Shown: positions 16,521 through 25,536, numbered from the stretch's first letter. The stretch is DNA of 64,000 bases from JAEUKH01 sp964447205 (GCA_964447205.1 CAYUSB010000039.1:20376-84375), one strand, 5' to 3'. The notes: generated by a model not told the origin, from the letters alone. A program made the numbers and translations.

Positions 16521-18536
16521 ATGACCGACGCCCTCACCCGCGACCTCGTGCATCTGCTCGGACGCGACGCTGTCTCGTGCGACGACGCCGACCGCAGCGC
16601 CTACGCCCACGATCTGTGGCCGCGGCAGCTCCTGGCCACGCGCGGGGGGCTCCCCCGTCCGGAGGGTCCGCGGGCGGTGGTGTGGCCCCGGAGCGTCGAA
16701 CAGCTCTCGGCCCTCGTGACCGTGGCCCAGACCCATGGGTTGGGGCTTCTGCCCTTCGGGGCGGGGTCGGGGGTGGTCGGGGCCACCTCGGCCGATCGGG
16801 ACACGGTGTCGGTCGACCTCAAGCGCCTCCCGCGGGTGCGCTCTCTCGACCGCGATGCGGGGACCCTCACCGTCGACGTGGGGGCCCTCGGCGAGCACCT
16901 CGAGACCTGGCTCCAGCGGCAGGGGGTCACGCTCGGGCACTTCCCTTCGAGCATCTATTGCAGCACCGTCGGGGGCTGGGTGGCCACCCGCGGGGCGGGG
17001 CAGTGCTCGGGGCGCTACGGCAAGATCGAGGACATGGTCGTCGGGGTGGACGGGGTCCTCGCGACGGGGGAGGCGTTCGCGGCGGGGGTTCCAAGGGTGG
17101 GGGAGGTGGATACGCGGGCGTTGATGGTGGGGAGCGAGGGGACCTTTGGTTTTCTCACCCAGGCCACCCTCCGGGTGTGGCCCCGGCCTACGTCCTTTCA
17201 GGGCCTCGCGTACACCTTCCACTCCCTGCACGAGGCCTGGACTGCCATGCGGGGCCTGTACCAATCGGGCCTTCGCCCCGCGGTCACCCGGCTCTATGAC
17301 CCCTTCGACACCTACGTCTTCCTCCAGGGCCACGACAAACCCGCCCCGGTTCGGCCCCCCAGGGCCCAGGTGCCCAGGACCCCGAGCACCCTCGCCGAGT
17401 CCGTGCTCCGTTGGGCCCTCGACCGCCCCAAGCCCCTCAACGCCCTGCTCGACCTCGCCACCGAACACGTCTACACCCGCTCCCTCCTCATCGTGGGCTT
17501 CGAGGTCACCGACCACGACGACCCCGAAGCCCTCCTCGCCGCGGCCCGTCGGGTGTGCTCCGCCGCGGGAGGACGCGACGAGGGCGAAGGCCCGGCCCGA
17601 CGGTGGCTCTCTCGCCGCCACGCCGTGAGCTACCGCCAGCCCCCCACCTACGCCCGAGGGCTGTGGGTCGACACCATGGAGGTCGCGGCCCCGTGGTCGC
17701 GCCTGGAGGCCCTGCACGCGGGCGTTCGAGAGGCCCTCGGGCACGGGGGCTTCGTCATGGCCCACTTCAGCCACGCCTACCCCGACGGGTGCTCGATCTA
17801 TTTTACATTCGCCGGGGCCTCTCCCACCGACGCCGCGGCCCTCGACACGTACGACGCCACCTGGCGCCGGGCCCTCGCCGCCGCCCACGCCGCGGGCGGG
17901 ACCGTGGCCCATCACCACGGGGTGGGGCGCTCCAAACGCGGGGCCATGGGCCTGGAGTGGGCGGCCGGGGTCGAGCTCCTCGAAGCCCTGCGCCACGGGG
18001 CCGACCCCAAGGGGGTGATGCTGCGGGGGGCCTTGGTTCCGGGGCGGGACGAGGCCGTGGGGGGGCGAGAGGCCCCGGCGACGACGCCCGTGGTCGACCC
18101 GATGTCGCGCACCCTGACCGCGCCCGTGGGGGCCCTGTGCTCCACGGTGCAGACCGCGGCCGCAGGGGCAGGGCTCCGCTTCGACCCCGCAGGGCACAGC
18201 ACCCTGCACGACTGGCTGCGGGCCCAGACCGACCTGTCCACCCGTCGCGACGACCCGGCCGACCACCACGTGGCCGGATGGCAGGGACGCCTCCCCGGGG
18301 GAGCCCCCATGGGGTGGTTGCCCTGCCCGCGGCGTTCGGCCGGGCCCGACGTGTTGCCCCTGCTCGTGCACGACCCGCGGTTCGGGTCGCTCGATACGGT
18401 CACCCTGCGGCTCTACGGGGCCGACGAGCCCGCCCCGGCCTATGTGGCCCCCGTGACGGCCCCCCGGGAGGGCCACAGCCCCAGCCTCGACGCGTGGATC
18501 GACCGGGCCGCCGAGAGCCTGAGCCGCCCGGGATGA
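16521..18536 (+). CDS. FAD-linked oxidase, alkylglycerone-phosphate-synthase-like
   Basis: 671 residues. FAD-binding PCMH domain: LLPFGAGSGVVGAT, then FPSSIYCSTVGGWVATRGAG and RYGKIEDMVVG, which closely follow the alkyl-DHAP synthase pattern, and MVGSEGTFGFLT. The C-terminal cap has AHFSHAYPDGCSIYF and the active-site His stretch VAHHHGVGRSKRG. After the family's usual end there are about 120 further residues of unknown nature. Alkylglycerone-phosphate synthase makes the ether bond of ether lipids, which myxobacteria contain. A D-lactate or glycolate oxidase role is the alternative. ATG 16521 was chosen because the domain starts there. Overlaps the next gene by ATGA. Confidence 0.85.
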   Translation: MTDALTRDLVHLLGRDAVSCDDADRSAYAHDLWPRQLLATRGGLPRPEGPRAVVWPRSVEQLSALVTVAQTHGLGLLPFGAGSGVVGATSADRDTVSVDLKRLPRVRSLDRDAGTLTVDVGALGEHLETWLQRQGVTLGHFPSSIYCSTVGGWVATRGAGQCSGRYGKIEDMVVGVDGVLATGEAFAAGVPRVGEVDTRALMVGSEGTFGFLTQATLRVWPRPTSFQGLAYTFHSLHEAWTAMRGLYQSGLRPAVTRLYDPFDTYVFLQGHDKPAPVRPPRAQVPRTPSTLAESVLRWALDRPKPLNALLDLATEHVYTRSLLIVGFEVTDHDDPEALLAAARRVCSAAGGRDEGEGPARRWLSRRHAVSYRQPPTYARGLWVDTMEVAAPWSRLEALHAGVREALGHGGFVMAHFSHAYPDGCSIYFTFAGASPTDAAALDTYDATWRRALAAAHAAGGTVAHHHGVGRSKRGAMGLEWAAGVELLEALRHGADPKGVMLRGALVPGRDEAVGGREAPATTPVVDPMSRTLTAPVGALCSTVQTAAAGAGLRFDPAGHSTLHDWLRAQTDLSTRRDDPADHHVAGWQGRLPGGAPMGWLPCPRRSAGPDVLPLLVHDPRFGSLDTVTLRLYGADEPAPAYVAPVTAPREGHSPSLDAWIDRAAESLSRPG

Positions 18537-19372
18537 GCTTCCGCCTGGAGAGGCCCGCGGGACGGGGAGGGGCCGTGGTGGTGGAGGTTCCGCATGCGGG
18601 GCTGCGGCTGCCTGCGGAGGCCCTGGAGACCCTCCAGGTCGACGCCCGCACCGTCTTACGCGACGCCGACGCCTACGTCGATCAGCTCTTCGCCCAGGCC
18701 CCGCGGGCCGGGGCTACCCTCCTGGCGGCGGAGTGTTCCCGCTACGTGGTCGACCTCAACCGCCGCCCCGACGACGTCGACGGGGCCTCCGTCGAGGGGT
18801 TGGGCTCGGCCCGGGGGTGGTTCCCTCGCGGGGTCGTCTGGCGCGAGACCTCAGGCGGAACCCCCGCCCTGCGTCGTCGGCTCACCCAGGCCGAGTTCGA
18901 CCGCCGCCTCGCTGACTACTACGCCCCCTACCACGCCGCCCTCGCGGCCGAGCTCGAGGCCCTGCACCGCCGCCAGGGAAGGGCCCTCCTCCTGGCCGCC
19001 CACTCCATGCCCTCGACCGACAGGGTCCCCGGAACCTCTCCCCCTTCCCCTCCCCGCCGCCGGGCCGACATCGTCCCCGGAACCCGCGGACGCTCCACCG
19101 CCCACCCCGCCCTCATCGACGCCGTCGAGCAGCACTTCCGGGCCGCGGGCCTGTCCGTCCGCCACGACGACCCCTACCGGGGCGGGGCCACCACGGCCCT
19201 GTGGGGCCGGCCCGCGGAAGGCTTCCACGCCCTCCAGCTCGAGCTCAACCGGGCCCTCTACATGGACGAGGCCACCGGGGCCCCCCGCCCCGACGGGATG
19301 GTCTTCCTCACCGGCCTCTGCACCCAACTCGTCGTGCGCCTGACCGAGCTTCTCGACGGCCTGCGGGTCTGA
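18533..19372 (+). CDS. N-formylglutamate amidohydrolase family protein
   Basis: 279 residues of the N-formylglutamate deformylase (HutG-like) fold. Landmarks are VEVPHAGLRLP, YVVDLNRRPDDVD, LLAAHSMPS, ADIVPGT, and the terminal LQLELNRALYMDE. Zinc ligands are expected in the HAG and His of the HSM region. No other histidine-utilisation gene is nearby, so it may hydrolyse a different N-formyl or amide substrate. Translationally coupled to the FAD oxidase (ATGA overlap), suggesting a shared pathway not known to me. Confidence 0.88.
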   Translation: MSFRLERPAGRGGAVVVEVPHAGLRLPAEALETLQVDARTVLRDADAYVDQLFAQAPRAGATLLAAECSRYVVDLNRRPDDVDGASVEGLGSARGWFPRGVVWRETSGGTPALRRRLTQAEFDRRLADYYAPYHAALAAELEALHRRQGRALLLAAHSMPSTDRVPGTSPPSPPRRRADIVPGTRGRSTAHPALIDAVEQHFRAAGLSVRHDDPYRGGATTALWGRPAEGFHALQLELNRALYMDEATGAPRPDGMVFLTGLCTQLVVRLTELLDGLRV

Positions 19373-19388
19373 TCCCCCGGCGCTCCCC

Positions 19389-19715
19389 TCAGCGCACGAT
19401 CGACGACTCGCTCGCGGGCGTCTGCACCCGGCGCACCTCGAGGCGGTACCGGCTGTTGGTGGTCTGCAGGTAGTACACCTCCTGCCCTGCCACGCGGAGG
19501 ATACGCCGCACCGGGGTCGTCACGTACTCGTGCAGCCCGTCGGGAAATTCGATGACCACCACAGCACCGCGCCGAGGTGCTCGCACGAGGCGACCCACCA
19601 CCGGACGCCCTGGCTTCGGGCCTAATTTGCGGAGCACCACCTCCACGATCACGACCCTAGCACGAGACTCCGACCGCGCGAACGCCTCCCCTCGCTGTGC
19701 CCCCCCAAAGTGCAT
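19389..19715 (-). CDS. Small hypothetical protein
   Basis: Up to 108 residues, beta-rich and basic (VIVEVVLRKLGPKPGRPVVG, then VVVIEFPDGLHEYVTTPVRR and VYYLQTTNSRYRLEVRRV). The ATG at 19715 is possible, but the ordered sequence begins at the GTG near 19659, so the real product may be about 90 residues. The YVTTPVRRI...YYLQTTNSRYRLE pattern resembles short nucleic-acid-binding or SH3-like proteins, but no family is recognised. Convergent with the amidohydrolase gene. Confidence 0.55.
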   Translation of the reverse strand: MHFGGAQRGEAFARSESRARVVIVEVVLRKLGPKPGRPVVGRLVRAPRRGAVVVIEFPDGLHEYVTTPVRRILRVAGQEVYYLQTTNSRYRLEVRRVQTPASESSIVR

Positions 19716-19719
19716 CGGC

Positions 19720-19737
19720 CCCTGCGCGATCGCAGGG
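19720..19737. promoter_or_regulatory. Inverted repeat CCCTGCG-N4-CGCAGGG
   Basis: Seven-bp perfect arms in the divergent gap between the small hypothetical gene (minus) and the Lhr-like helicase gene (plus). It is placed as an operator for either promoter, though a stem-loop role is also possible. Confidence 0.4.
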
Positions 19738-19858
19738 CATTGAAGAAAATCGCCCTCGTGCAGATGACTTCAGCGCCCATCGGCCCTTGACAGAAGCGCG
19801 ACGAGCGCATCGTGCCTCGCGGAGAGCTCCGGCGGGTGTATGACCTCGGGCTCGCTCC

Positions 19859-22456
19859 ATGGCCCTCCCGCGCGCTGCCCCGCCGCCCCCCGCCCGCGGC
19901 CTCTCCGCTCCCCGCCGCCGCCGCCCTCCGCCCCGGGTCGCGGGCGAGGCCATACACACGAGCTCCCACGCCGCCGCCGTGGCCCGCAGCCTCGCCTGGC
20001 TCGCCGCCCAGGGTCGACGCCCCACGGCCGTGCAGGCCGCCGTCTTCGAGGCCCTCGCCGCGCGGGCCCCGCTCCTGGTGGTGGCCCCCACGGGCAGCGG
20101 AAAAACCGCCGCCGTGATGCTCCCGTTGCTCAGCAACCTCGCCGCCGGGCACGAGGCCCCGTCTGCCGCGGGAGGCACCCGGGTGCTCTATCTCACCCCC
20201 GTGCGGGCCCTCGCCGACGGGCACGGGGCCACCCTCGCGGCCATGGCCCGCGAACTCGACCCGCGGGTCACCGTGGCCGTACGCACCGGAGACACCAGCG
20301 GCCACGCCCGGGCCCGACTCAAGCGGTCGCCCCCCGATGTGCTCATCACCACCCCCGAGACCCTCGCGGTGATGCTCGCCACCGACACCCGCGAAGGGCT
20401 CGCAGGGGTGCGGGAGGTGGTGCTCGATGAGGTTCATCTGCTGGCGGAGGGCAAACGCGGCGCCCTCCTCGCGGCCACCCTGGCCACCCTCGACGCCTTC
20501 CTGCGGCAGCGGGGAGCGCCCCCCACCCGACGCCTGGCCCTGTCCGCCACCGTGGCCGAGCCCGCCCGCCTCGCCGCCTGGGTCGCCCCCGACACCCGCG
20601 TCCTGGCCGTGCCCGAGGGCTCCCTCCCCGCGGCCCTCGACCTGACCGAACCCGCCCTGCCCGAGGCCTTCCCCCCCGGGGCCTGGACGTGGTGTACGGC
20701 CCTTCCCACCCTGGCCCGACGGATCCTCGCTGCCCGCGGGGCCACCCTGGTCTTCGTCGGCTCGCGGGGCAACGCCGAGGCGTGGTCCCTGGCCCTGCGC
20801 GACGTGCTCCCGGCCCGCCTCGGGGTGGCCTGCTACCACGGGTCGCTCTCGGCCGAAGCCCGGGCCTCCGTGGCCGCGGGCCTCGCCGACGGGAGCCTGC
20901 ACGCCGTGGTGGCCACGAGCAGCCTGGAGGTGGGGGTCGACCTGCCCCGGGTCACCGACGTGCTCTGCCTGGGCTCTCCCCCGAGCGTCACCCGGCTCCT
21001 GCAGTCGGCCGGGCGCGCCGATCACCGCCCCGGGACGGCCCCCCGGGCGAGCCTCCTGCCCCGCGGGGCGAGCGACCTCGTGCGCTGCGCCGCGGCCCTC
21101 CACGCGGCCCGCCGCGGCGAGCTCGAAGACCTCGACCTGCGCGCGGGCGACCTCGACGTGGCCATCCAGGCCGCCCTCGGACGCATCGCTCTGGGGCCCT
21201 GCACCCGCGACGAGGTGGCCCTGTCCCTGCGGGCGGCGTGGCCCTTCGCCGACCTCGACGACGGGCAGATCGACAGGGTTCTTGACTATCTCTCCACCGG
21301 CGGATCGGCCCTGCGGGCGTACCCCGAGATGGCCCGGGTCGCGTGCGTCGAGGGCCTGTGGCAGCTCAGCCACCCGCGGTCCCTGCGGCGTTACCTCCAG
21401 GGCATCGGGACCATCGTCAGCGAACCCACCGTGGCCGTCCTGCGCGGGACCGCCGTAGTCGGCCAGCTCCAGGGACGCTACGCCGCCCTCCTCGAACCGG
21501 GCGACCGCTTCTCCCTCGGAGGACGCACCTGGCGGGTGGTGGGGCGGGTCACCGAGGGGCTCCAGGTGCGACCCGACAAGGCCGATCCGCGGGCGGTTCC
21601 GGTGTGGGACGGGTCGCGGGCGGCCCTGTCGCCGGTGGTGGCCGGGGCCGTAGAGGCCCTGTGGGGGAGGCTCGACGCCCTCGCCGACTCGGTCGAACCC
21701 TCCGCCCAGACCGAGGCCACCTCGGCGATTCTCGGGGCCGGTCCGCACAACACCGCCGCGGTCCTCGCGATGGTGCACGCCCAACGCCGACACAGCGCCC
21801 TGCCCGCCCCCGGGCGCTTCGTCGTGGAGTGCATCACCGACGGGGCCCGCCGGCATCTCGTGGCGTACACCTTCGCCGGAAGCCTCGCCAACGAGGTGAT
21901 CGCCCGCGCGGTGGCCGTCCGGATGCGGGCCGAGACGGGCTCCGGGGCCGAGGTCTGCGCCCTCGACGAGGCCGCCTGCGTGACCTTCCCCGCCACGGTC
22001 TCGGTCGACCTCGCGCGGGTTCGGGCCTGGCTCTGCCCCGAGGGCCTCGCCGAGGCCCTGGCCGAGACCCTCGACGCGAGCGTCCTGGCCAGCGCGTACT
22101 TCCGCGAGGTGGCCCGGGTGTCGCAGCTCCTCCTCGGCGACGGCCGCAAAGGAGCCGTGACCCCGGGGCTCCTGCACGACGTCCTGCGACGCCACGACCC
22201 TGGGCACGTGCTCCTCGCGGCCCGCGATCACACCCTGTGGACGGCCCTCGACGGCCCCCGAGCCGAGGCCACCCTGCGGGTGCGAGCCCTTCAACCTCTT
22301 GGGTTGCATCACCTCCGCGGCCCCTCGGCCCTGTCGGTGGGCGTCCTGGCCTGGGCACGGCGCGACGGGGTGAGCCCGGCCGACCCCGAGAGGGCCCTGG
22401 CCGACGCGGCCCACGCCCTGTGGAAGCGGGCCCAGGGCCTCGAAGGGGCGGCGTGA
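19859..22456 (+). CDS. Lhr-like DEAD/DEAH-box DNA helicase
   Basis: 865 residues, matching the length of Lhr-Core superfamily 2 helicases. Motif I is VVAPTGSGKTAAVMLP, motif Ia LTPVRALADGHG, motif II LDEVHLLAEGKRG, motif III LSATVAEP, IV LVFVGSRGNAE, V ATSSLEVGVDLP, and VI QSAGRADHRPG. The C-terminal half carries the winged-helix and Lhr-specific region (for example LLEPGDRFSLGGRTWRVVGR). Bacterial Lhr-Core is a 3'-to-5' helicase thought to act in DNA repair, often encoded with a metallophosphoesterase, ligase and exonuclease. Here the metallophosphoesterase gene follows directly with overlapping start. The first 30 residues are low complexity, so GTG or ATG codons further in may be the true start. 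Confidence 0.92.
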   Translation: MALPRAAPPPPARGLSAPRRRRPPPRVAGEAIHTSSHAAAVARSLAWLAAQGRRPTAVQAAVFEALAARAPLLVVAPTGSGKTAAVMLPLLSNLAAGHEAPSAAGGTRVLYLTPVRALADGHGATLAAMARELDPRVTVAVRTGDTSGHARARLKRSPPDVLITTPETLAVMLATDTREGLAGVREVVLDEVHLLAEGKRGALLAATLATLDAFLRQRGAPPTRRLALSATVAEPARLAAWVAPDTRVLAVPEGSLPAALDLTEPALPEAFPPGAWTWCTALPTLARRILAARGATLVFVGSRGNAEAWSLALRDVLPARLGVACYHGSLSAEARASVAAGLADGSLHAVVATSSLEVGVDLPRVTDVLCLGSPPSVTRLLQSAGRADHRPGTAPRASLLPRGASDLVRCAAALHAARRGELEDLDLRAGDLDVAIQAALGRIALGPCTRDEVALSLRAAWPFADLDDGQIDRVLDYLSTGGSALRAYPEMARVACVEGLWQLSHPRSLRRYLQGIGTIVSEPTVAVLRGTAVVGQLQGRYAALLEPGDRFSLGGRTWRVVGRVTEGLQVRPDKADPRAVPVWDGSRAALSPVVAGAVEALWGRLDALADSVEPSAQTEATSAILGAGPHNTAAVLAMVHAQRRHSALPAPGRFVVECITDGARRHLVAYTFAGSLANEVIARAVAVRMRAETGSGAEVCALDEAACVTFPATVSVDLARVRAWLCPEGLAEALAETLDASVLASAYFREVARVSQLLLGDGRKGAVTPGLLHDVLRRHDPGHVLLAARDHTLWTALDGPRAEATLRVRALQPLGLHHLRGPSALSVGVLAWARRDGVSPADPERALADAAHALWKRAQGLEGAA

Positions 22457-23253
22457 TCGTCCTCGACGACGGGGTGACCCTGCTCGCCCCCGGAGGGGCC
22501 CACCTGCCCGCCCTGGAGGCCCTGGTGGTGGCTGATGTTCATGCGGGGTACGTGGTCGACCTGCAGCGTCGGGGGTACGGCCTTCCTGACGGCGACGACG
22601 CGGCCCTGCACGCCCGCCTCCGGGCCCTCCTCGACGCGGCCGACCCCGCCCATGTGGTGGTCGCGGGCGACCTCGTGCACGGCCCCGCCGCGGCCCATCC
22701 AAGGGCACATCCTCCTCCCCTCGACCAGCTCCTCGACCTCCTCCGTGGTCGTCGGGTCACGGTGGTCCTCGGCAACCACGACCGGGCCGTGGCCCGGGCC
22801 CTCGAAGACCGCGGGGTCGAGGCCGTGACCGCCTGGACCCTCGGCCCCCACACGGTCGTGCACGGCGACGAAGACCCCACCGTGCTCCGGGAACGCCGGG
22901 CCGAAGCCCTGTCCCGCGGCGGACGCGTCGTAGTCGGGCACATCCACCCCGCCCTCAACCTCTCCGACGGGTTTGGAGCCCGAGGGCGGGCCCCTGCGTT
23001 TGTCTCGGCCCCGGGGCTCCTGGCCCTGCCCGCCCTGACCCCATTGGCCCGCGGGGCCAACCTGTACGACACGGAGTACGCCGCGGCCCTCACGGCCTGG
23101 GCCGACCCGGCCGAGCTTCAGGTGGCCGTGGTGGTGGGCCCGGAGGTGATCCACACGGGCAGCCTCGCCGCCCTGTGGACCCTGCGCGGGATCGGCCCCA
23201 AACGCGCACGCCCCGCGGCTGCACCGGCAGGGCGCAGGAGACGCGGGGCGTAA
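22453..23253 (+). CDS. Metallophosphoesterase of the Lhr-associated type
   Basis: 266 residues with calcineurin-like motifs in order: VADVHAGY (DxH), VVAGDLVHG (GD), VLGNHDRAV (GNHD), VVHGDED, and VVGHIHPAL (GHxH). Metal-binding residues are complete. GTG 22453 overlaps the helicase stop (GTGA), so the two are translationally coupled. In other bacteria MPE is a DNA nuclease or phosphoesterase partnered with Lhr; the ATP-dependent ligase and Exo genes of that set are not in this window. The basic tail (KRARPAAAPAGRRRRG) may bind nucleic acid. Confidence 0.92.
   Translation: MIVLDDGVTLLAPGGAHLPALEALVVADVHAGYVVDLQRRGYGLPDGDDAALHARLRALLDAADPAHVVVAGDLVHGPAAAHPRAHPPPLDQLLDLLRGRRVTVVLGNHDRAVARALEDRGVEAVTAWTLGPHTVVHGDEDPTVLRERRAEALSRGGRVVVGHIHPALNLSDGFGARGRAPAFVSAPGLLALPALTPLARGANLYDTEYAAALTAWADPAELQVAVVVGPEVIHTGSLAALWTLRGIGPKRARPAAAPAGRRRRGA
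23208..23251. terminator. Strong stem-loop at the 3' end of the metallophosphoesterase gene
   Basis: Perfect 10-bp arms ACGCCCCGCG / CGCGGGGCGT with a 24-base loop, ending at the first base of the stop codon. A second short GC hairpin (near 23262-23280) follows. There is no T run, but it lies between convergent genes and could act as a bidirectional terminator. Confidence 0.5.
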
Positions 23254-23283
23254 CGGCGAACCTCCCCGGAGAGGAGGTACGAC

Positions 23284-23568
23284 TCAGTTGGCGGCGGCAG
23301 CGGCGGGGGCGGGCGTGGGCGACACGACGCTCACACACTTCTTGCCGCGGCTGTTGCGGTGGAACTTCACCACCCCGTCGCCGAGGGCGAAGAGGGTGTA
23401 GTCCTTGCCGGTCCCGACGTTTTTGCCGGCGTGGAAGGTGCTGCCCACCTGCCGGATGATGATGCCTCCGGCGCGGATGCCCTCGCCGGCGTAGACCTTG
23501 ACGCCGCGAAACTGGGCCTTGCTGTCCCGCCCGTTGCGCGTCGATCCCTGACCTTTTTTGTGTGCCAT
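23284..23568 (-). CDS. rpmA: 50S ribosomal protein L27
   Basis: 94 residues starting MAHKKGQGSTRNGRDSKAQF with the typical AGxIIIRQVGSTFHAGKNVGTGKDYTLFAL core and an Ala/Pro-rich tail. The N-terminus lacks a cleavable extension: MAHKKG begins as in the mature form. It follows rplU by 6 bases in the canonical L21-L27 operon. Confidence 0.98.
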   Translation of the reverse strand: MAHKKGQGSTRNGRDSKAQFRGVKVYAGEGIRAGGIIIRQVGSTFHAGKNVGTGKDYTLFALGDGVVKFHRNSRGKKCVSVVSPTPAPAAAAAN

Positions 23569-23574
23569 GGCGCT

Positions 23575-23883
23575 TCAGCCCTCGATGCTGTTGATCTGAA
23601 TCTCGGTGAAGAGCTGCCGATGGCCCTTCTTGCGGCGGTAGTTCTTCCGGCGCTTGAGCTTGAAGACGATGATCTTCTTGGCCCGGTCGTGGGTCACGAT
23701 CCTGGCCGACACGGTGGCCCCGGACACGAGGGGGGCCCCCACGCGGACGGTGTCTCCCCCGACCATGAGGACCTGGTCGAAGGTGATGGTGGAGCCCTTT
23801 TCGGCGGGGAGCTTCTCGACCCGGAGGATGTCTCCCGGGGAGACCCGGTACTGCTTCCCACCGGTTTTGATGACGGCGTACAT
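23575..23883 (-). CDS. rplU: 50S ribosomal protein L21
   Basis: 102 residues: MYAVIKTGGKQYRVSPGDIL, then VLMVGGDTVRVGAP and KKIIVFKLKRRKNYRRKKGH, the standard L21 sequence pattern. GGAGG eight bases before the ATG. First gene of the L21-L27 pair, with the promoter in the roughly 100 bases upstream. Confidence 0.98.
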   Translation of the reverse strand: MYAVIKTGGKQYRVSPGDILRVEKLPAEKGSTITFDQVLMVGGDTVRVGAPLVSGATVSARIVTHDRAKKIIVFKLKRRKNYRRKKGHRQLFTEIQINSIEG

Positions 23884-23961
23884 GATTGATGCCTCCAGGT
23901 TGTCTCGGCCCCGGCGGGGTGCTTCCCAACGGGCGCCGACGGAAGGGGCGCGGAAGCTACG

Positions 23962-23991
23962 CGATCCCCCCCGGGGCCGTCAAGGGGATCG
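23962..23991. terminator. Stem-loop CGATCCCC...GGGGATCG
   Basis: Eight-bp perfect arms overlapping the stop codon of the downstream-reading minus-strand gene (stop 23980-23982), just before the rplU promoter region. It lacks a T tract. It is plausibly the transcription terminator that insulates the ribosomal operon from the upstream gene. Confidence 0.45.
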
Positions 23992-24564
23992 ACCGCCGTC
24001 GGGGCGCGGGACGATGTCTTCGGGGGCGAGAGGCCCTTCGCGCACGAGGACCCAGTAGTCGGGGAGCGGCACGAGGAGGCCCCCGAGGTTGAAGATTTCC
24101 CACCCGAGGAGGAGGTCGTTCTGGCCGGGGTTGACGGCCACGAGGGGGCAGTACCCGGCCCGGGCGGGGAAGTCGGTGAGGGGGTTCCCGGCCACGCGGT
24201 AGTCGAGGTAGTGGGAGCCCTTCCAGCCGCGGGGAAACGAGAGCCCCTCGGCCGAGCGCAGCTCGTAGTGGCCGAAGGTGAGGGGTTTGCCCGCGCGGTC
24301 GTGTTTGGGGGCCGGAGGGCGGTCCCAGCCGGTCTGCTCGACCTTGACGTTCCACCCGCGGACGACGCCCGTGCGGGGGTCGCGGTAGAACGTCTTCCGA
24401 AACGACTTCCACATCATCGCGTGGAACCACCCGGGCATGGACAGGTCGATGCCCGTGTAGCTGTGGTCGGCCACGGCGTCGACATCGAGGGGGGCGGCCC
24501 GCGCGACGAGGGCGTGCAGGTCCGCGGACTTCATGGTGAGGAGGTCTTCGAGGCGCAGGGTCAT
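23980..24564 (-). CDS. Hypothetical protein
   Basis: 194 residues: MTLRLEDLLTMKSADLHALV, then LDVDAVADHSYTGIDLSMPG, WFHAMMWKSFRKTFYRD and SHYLDYRVAGNPLTDFPARA. A compact, aromatic-rich, apparently soluble protein with no signal peptide and no motif I recognise. An upstream ATG at 24579 is the alternative start. Codon use resembles its neighbours, so it looks like a genuine core gene of this lineage. Confidence 0.75.
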   Translation of the reverse strand: MTLRLEDLLTMKSADLHALVARAAPLDVDAVADHSYTGIDLSMPGWFHAMMWKSFRKTFYRDPRTGVVRGWNVKVEQTGWDRPPAPKHDRAGKPLTFGHYELRSAEGLSFPRGWKGSHYLDYRVAGNPLTDFPARAGYCPLVAVNPGQNDLLLGWEIFNLGGLLVPLPDYWVLVREGPLAPEDIVPRPDGGRSP

Positions 24565-24617
24565 GGCCCGCGGGATCATACCGTCACGCGGTGATCGGGG
24601 GCGCGAGAGACTCTCGG

Positions 24618-25397
24618 TCAGCCCTCGCCGGAGCCTTGTCGGGCCAACACCGCACGCAGGTGTGCCAACTCTGCGAGGGCGGCCTCCTTGGCGGCGCGCT
24701 CGACCTCTACCTCTCCGAGAGCGGCCTCCTTGGCAGCGCGCTCGGCCTCCTTGGCGGCGCGCTCGGCCTCCGCCTCGGTGGGCCACAGGCGGGCGCCCTC
24801 GGGGTCGTCTGCGATCCTGAGCTTCATCCCGTCTTCGGTGACGACGAGCCACCCGTCGAGCTCTTCGCTGCGGACCGGCCCTTCGCCCGCGTAGACACGG
24901 ACATATTGCCCCCGCGCATCGAACCGCCACACCTGAATCCGGAAGGGCCCGCCGTCCACCCCGGGCCCGAGGAGCAAGGGGTCGAAGACCCAAAGCTCGT
25001 GCACCCTGGCCTCGGCATACCGTGCGGGCTTGTCGAAGTAATCGATCTCCGCGGTCCCCTCGCTCACCACCTCCACGGCCACCCGCGGCGCATGGTGGCC
25101 CTTGACCCACGTCCGCAGGCTCTCGACCCGCGACCCGAGCGGGGGAGCGGGCTCCACGAGGTACACGTCGGGGTCGACCCCGTGCCGGGGACGCCGCGGA
25201 TCCCACCGAAGGGCCAGGTGGCCGCCCACCAGGGCATCAACGCCGAGCGTAGAGCAGCGATGCTTCAGCACGCCCTTGAGCGTGTCGCAGGCCTCGCCCT
25301 GCGTCGGATTCTCGGGCATACGCTCCTCGTCGTCGTCCAGATCCCAGGCCGACCGTGACGGAGGAACTTCGTCTAGAATCCACGCGGCGCCACGCAT
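24618..25397 (-). CDS. Uma2 family (DUF820, PD-(D/E)XK-type) protein with coiled-coil tail
   Basis: 259 residues. The Uma2 pattern is clear: HPRHGVDPDVYLVEPAP-like PDVYLV (acidic strand), APRVAVEVVSEGT then DYFDKPARYAEARVHELWVFD, ending with a beta-rich half. PDV, EVVS and the Tyr/Ala helix are hallmarks of this restriction-endonuclease-like family. The C-terminal 60 residues are Ala/Glu heptads (EAERAAKEAERAAKEAALGE) forming a coiled coil. ATG 25397 was chosen. Function of Uma2 proteins is uncertain. Divergent from the HEAT-repeat gene. Confidence 0.88.
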   Translation of the reverse strand: MRGAAWILDEVPPSRSAWDLDDDEERMPENPTQGEACDTLKGVLKHRCSTLGVDALVGGHLALRWDPRRPRHGVDPDVYLVEPAPPLGSRVESLRTWVKGHHAPRVAVEVVSEGTAEIDYFDKPARYAEARVHELWVFDPLLLGPGVDGGPFRIQVWRFDARGQYVRVYAGEGPVRSEELDGWLVVTEDGMKLRIADDPEGARLWPTEAEAERAAKEAERAAKEAALGEVEVERAAKEAALAELAHLRAVLARQGSGEG

Positions 25398-25536
25398 GCC
25401 CACGACCCTACCATAGACGACCCGTCGGGGCTCCCGGTCCACGCTTCGGGCGCAGGGCCCGCGCGGCAGACACGGGGCCCGCGCTCGCTGCGTCTCGACG
25501 CCGCGATCGCCACGCTGCCACAGTCACGCCCCCGCC

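Noticed and set aside
14923..16524. 533-codon plus-strand frame over the ferritin-like gene
   Set aside because: Includes HGGVARVHGG repeats that are simply the complement of the NPPVDTG linker; the minus strand has signal peptide, ribosome site and diiron motifs.
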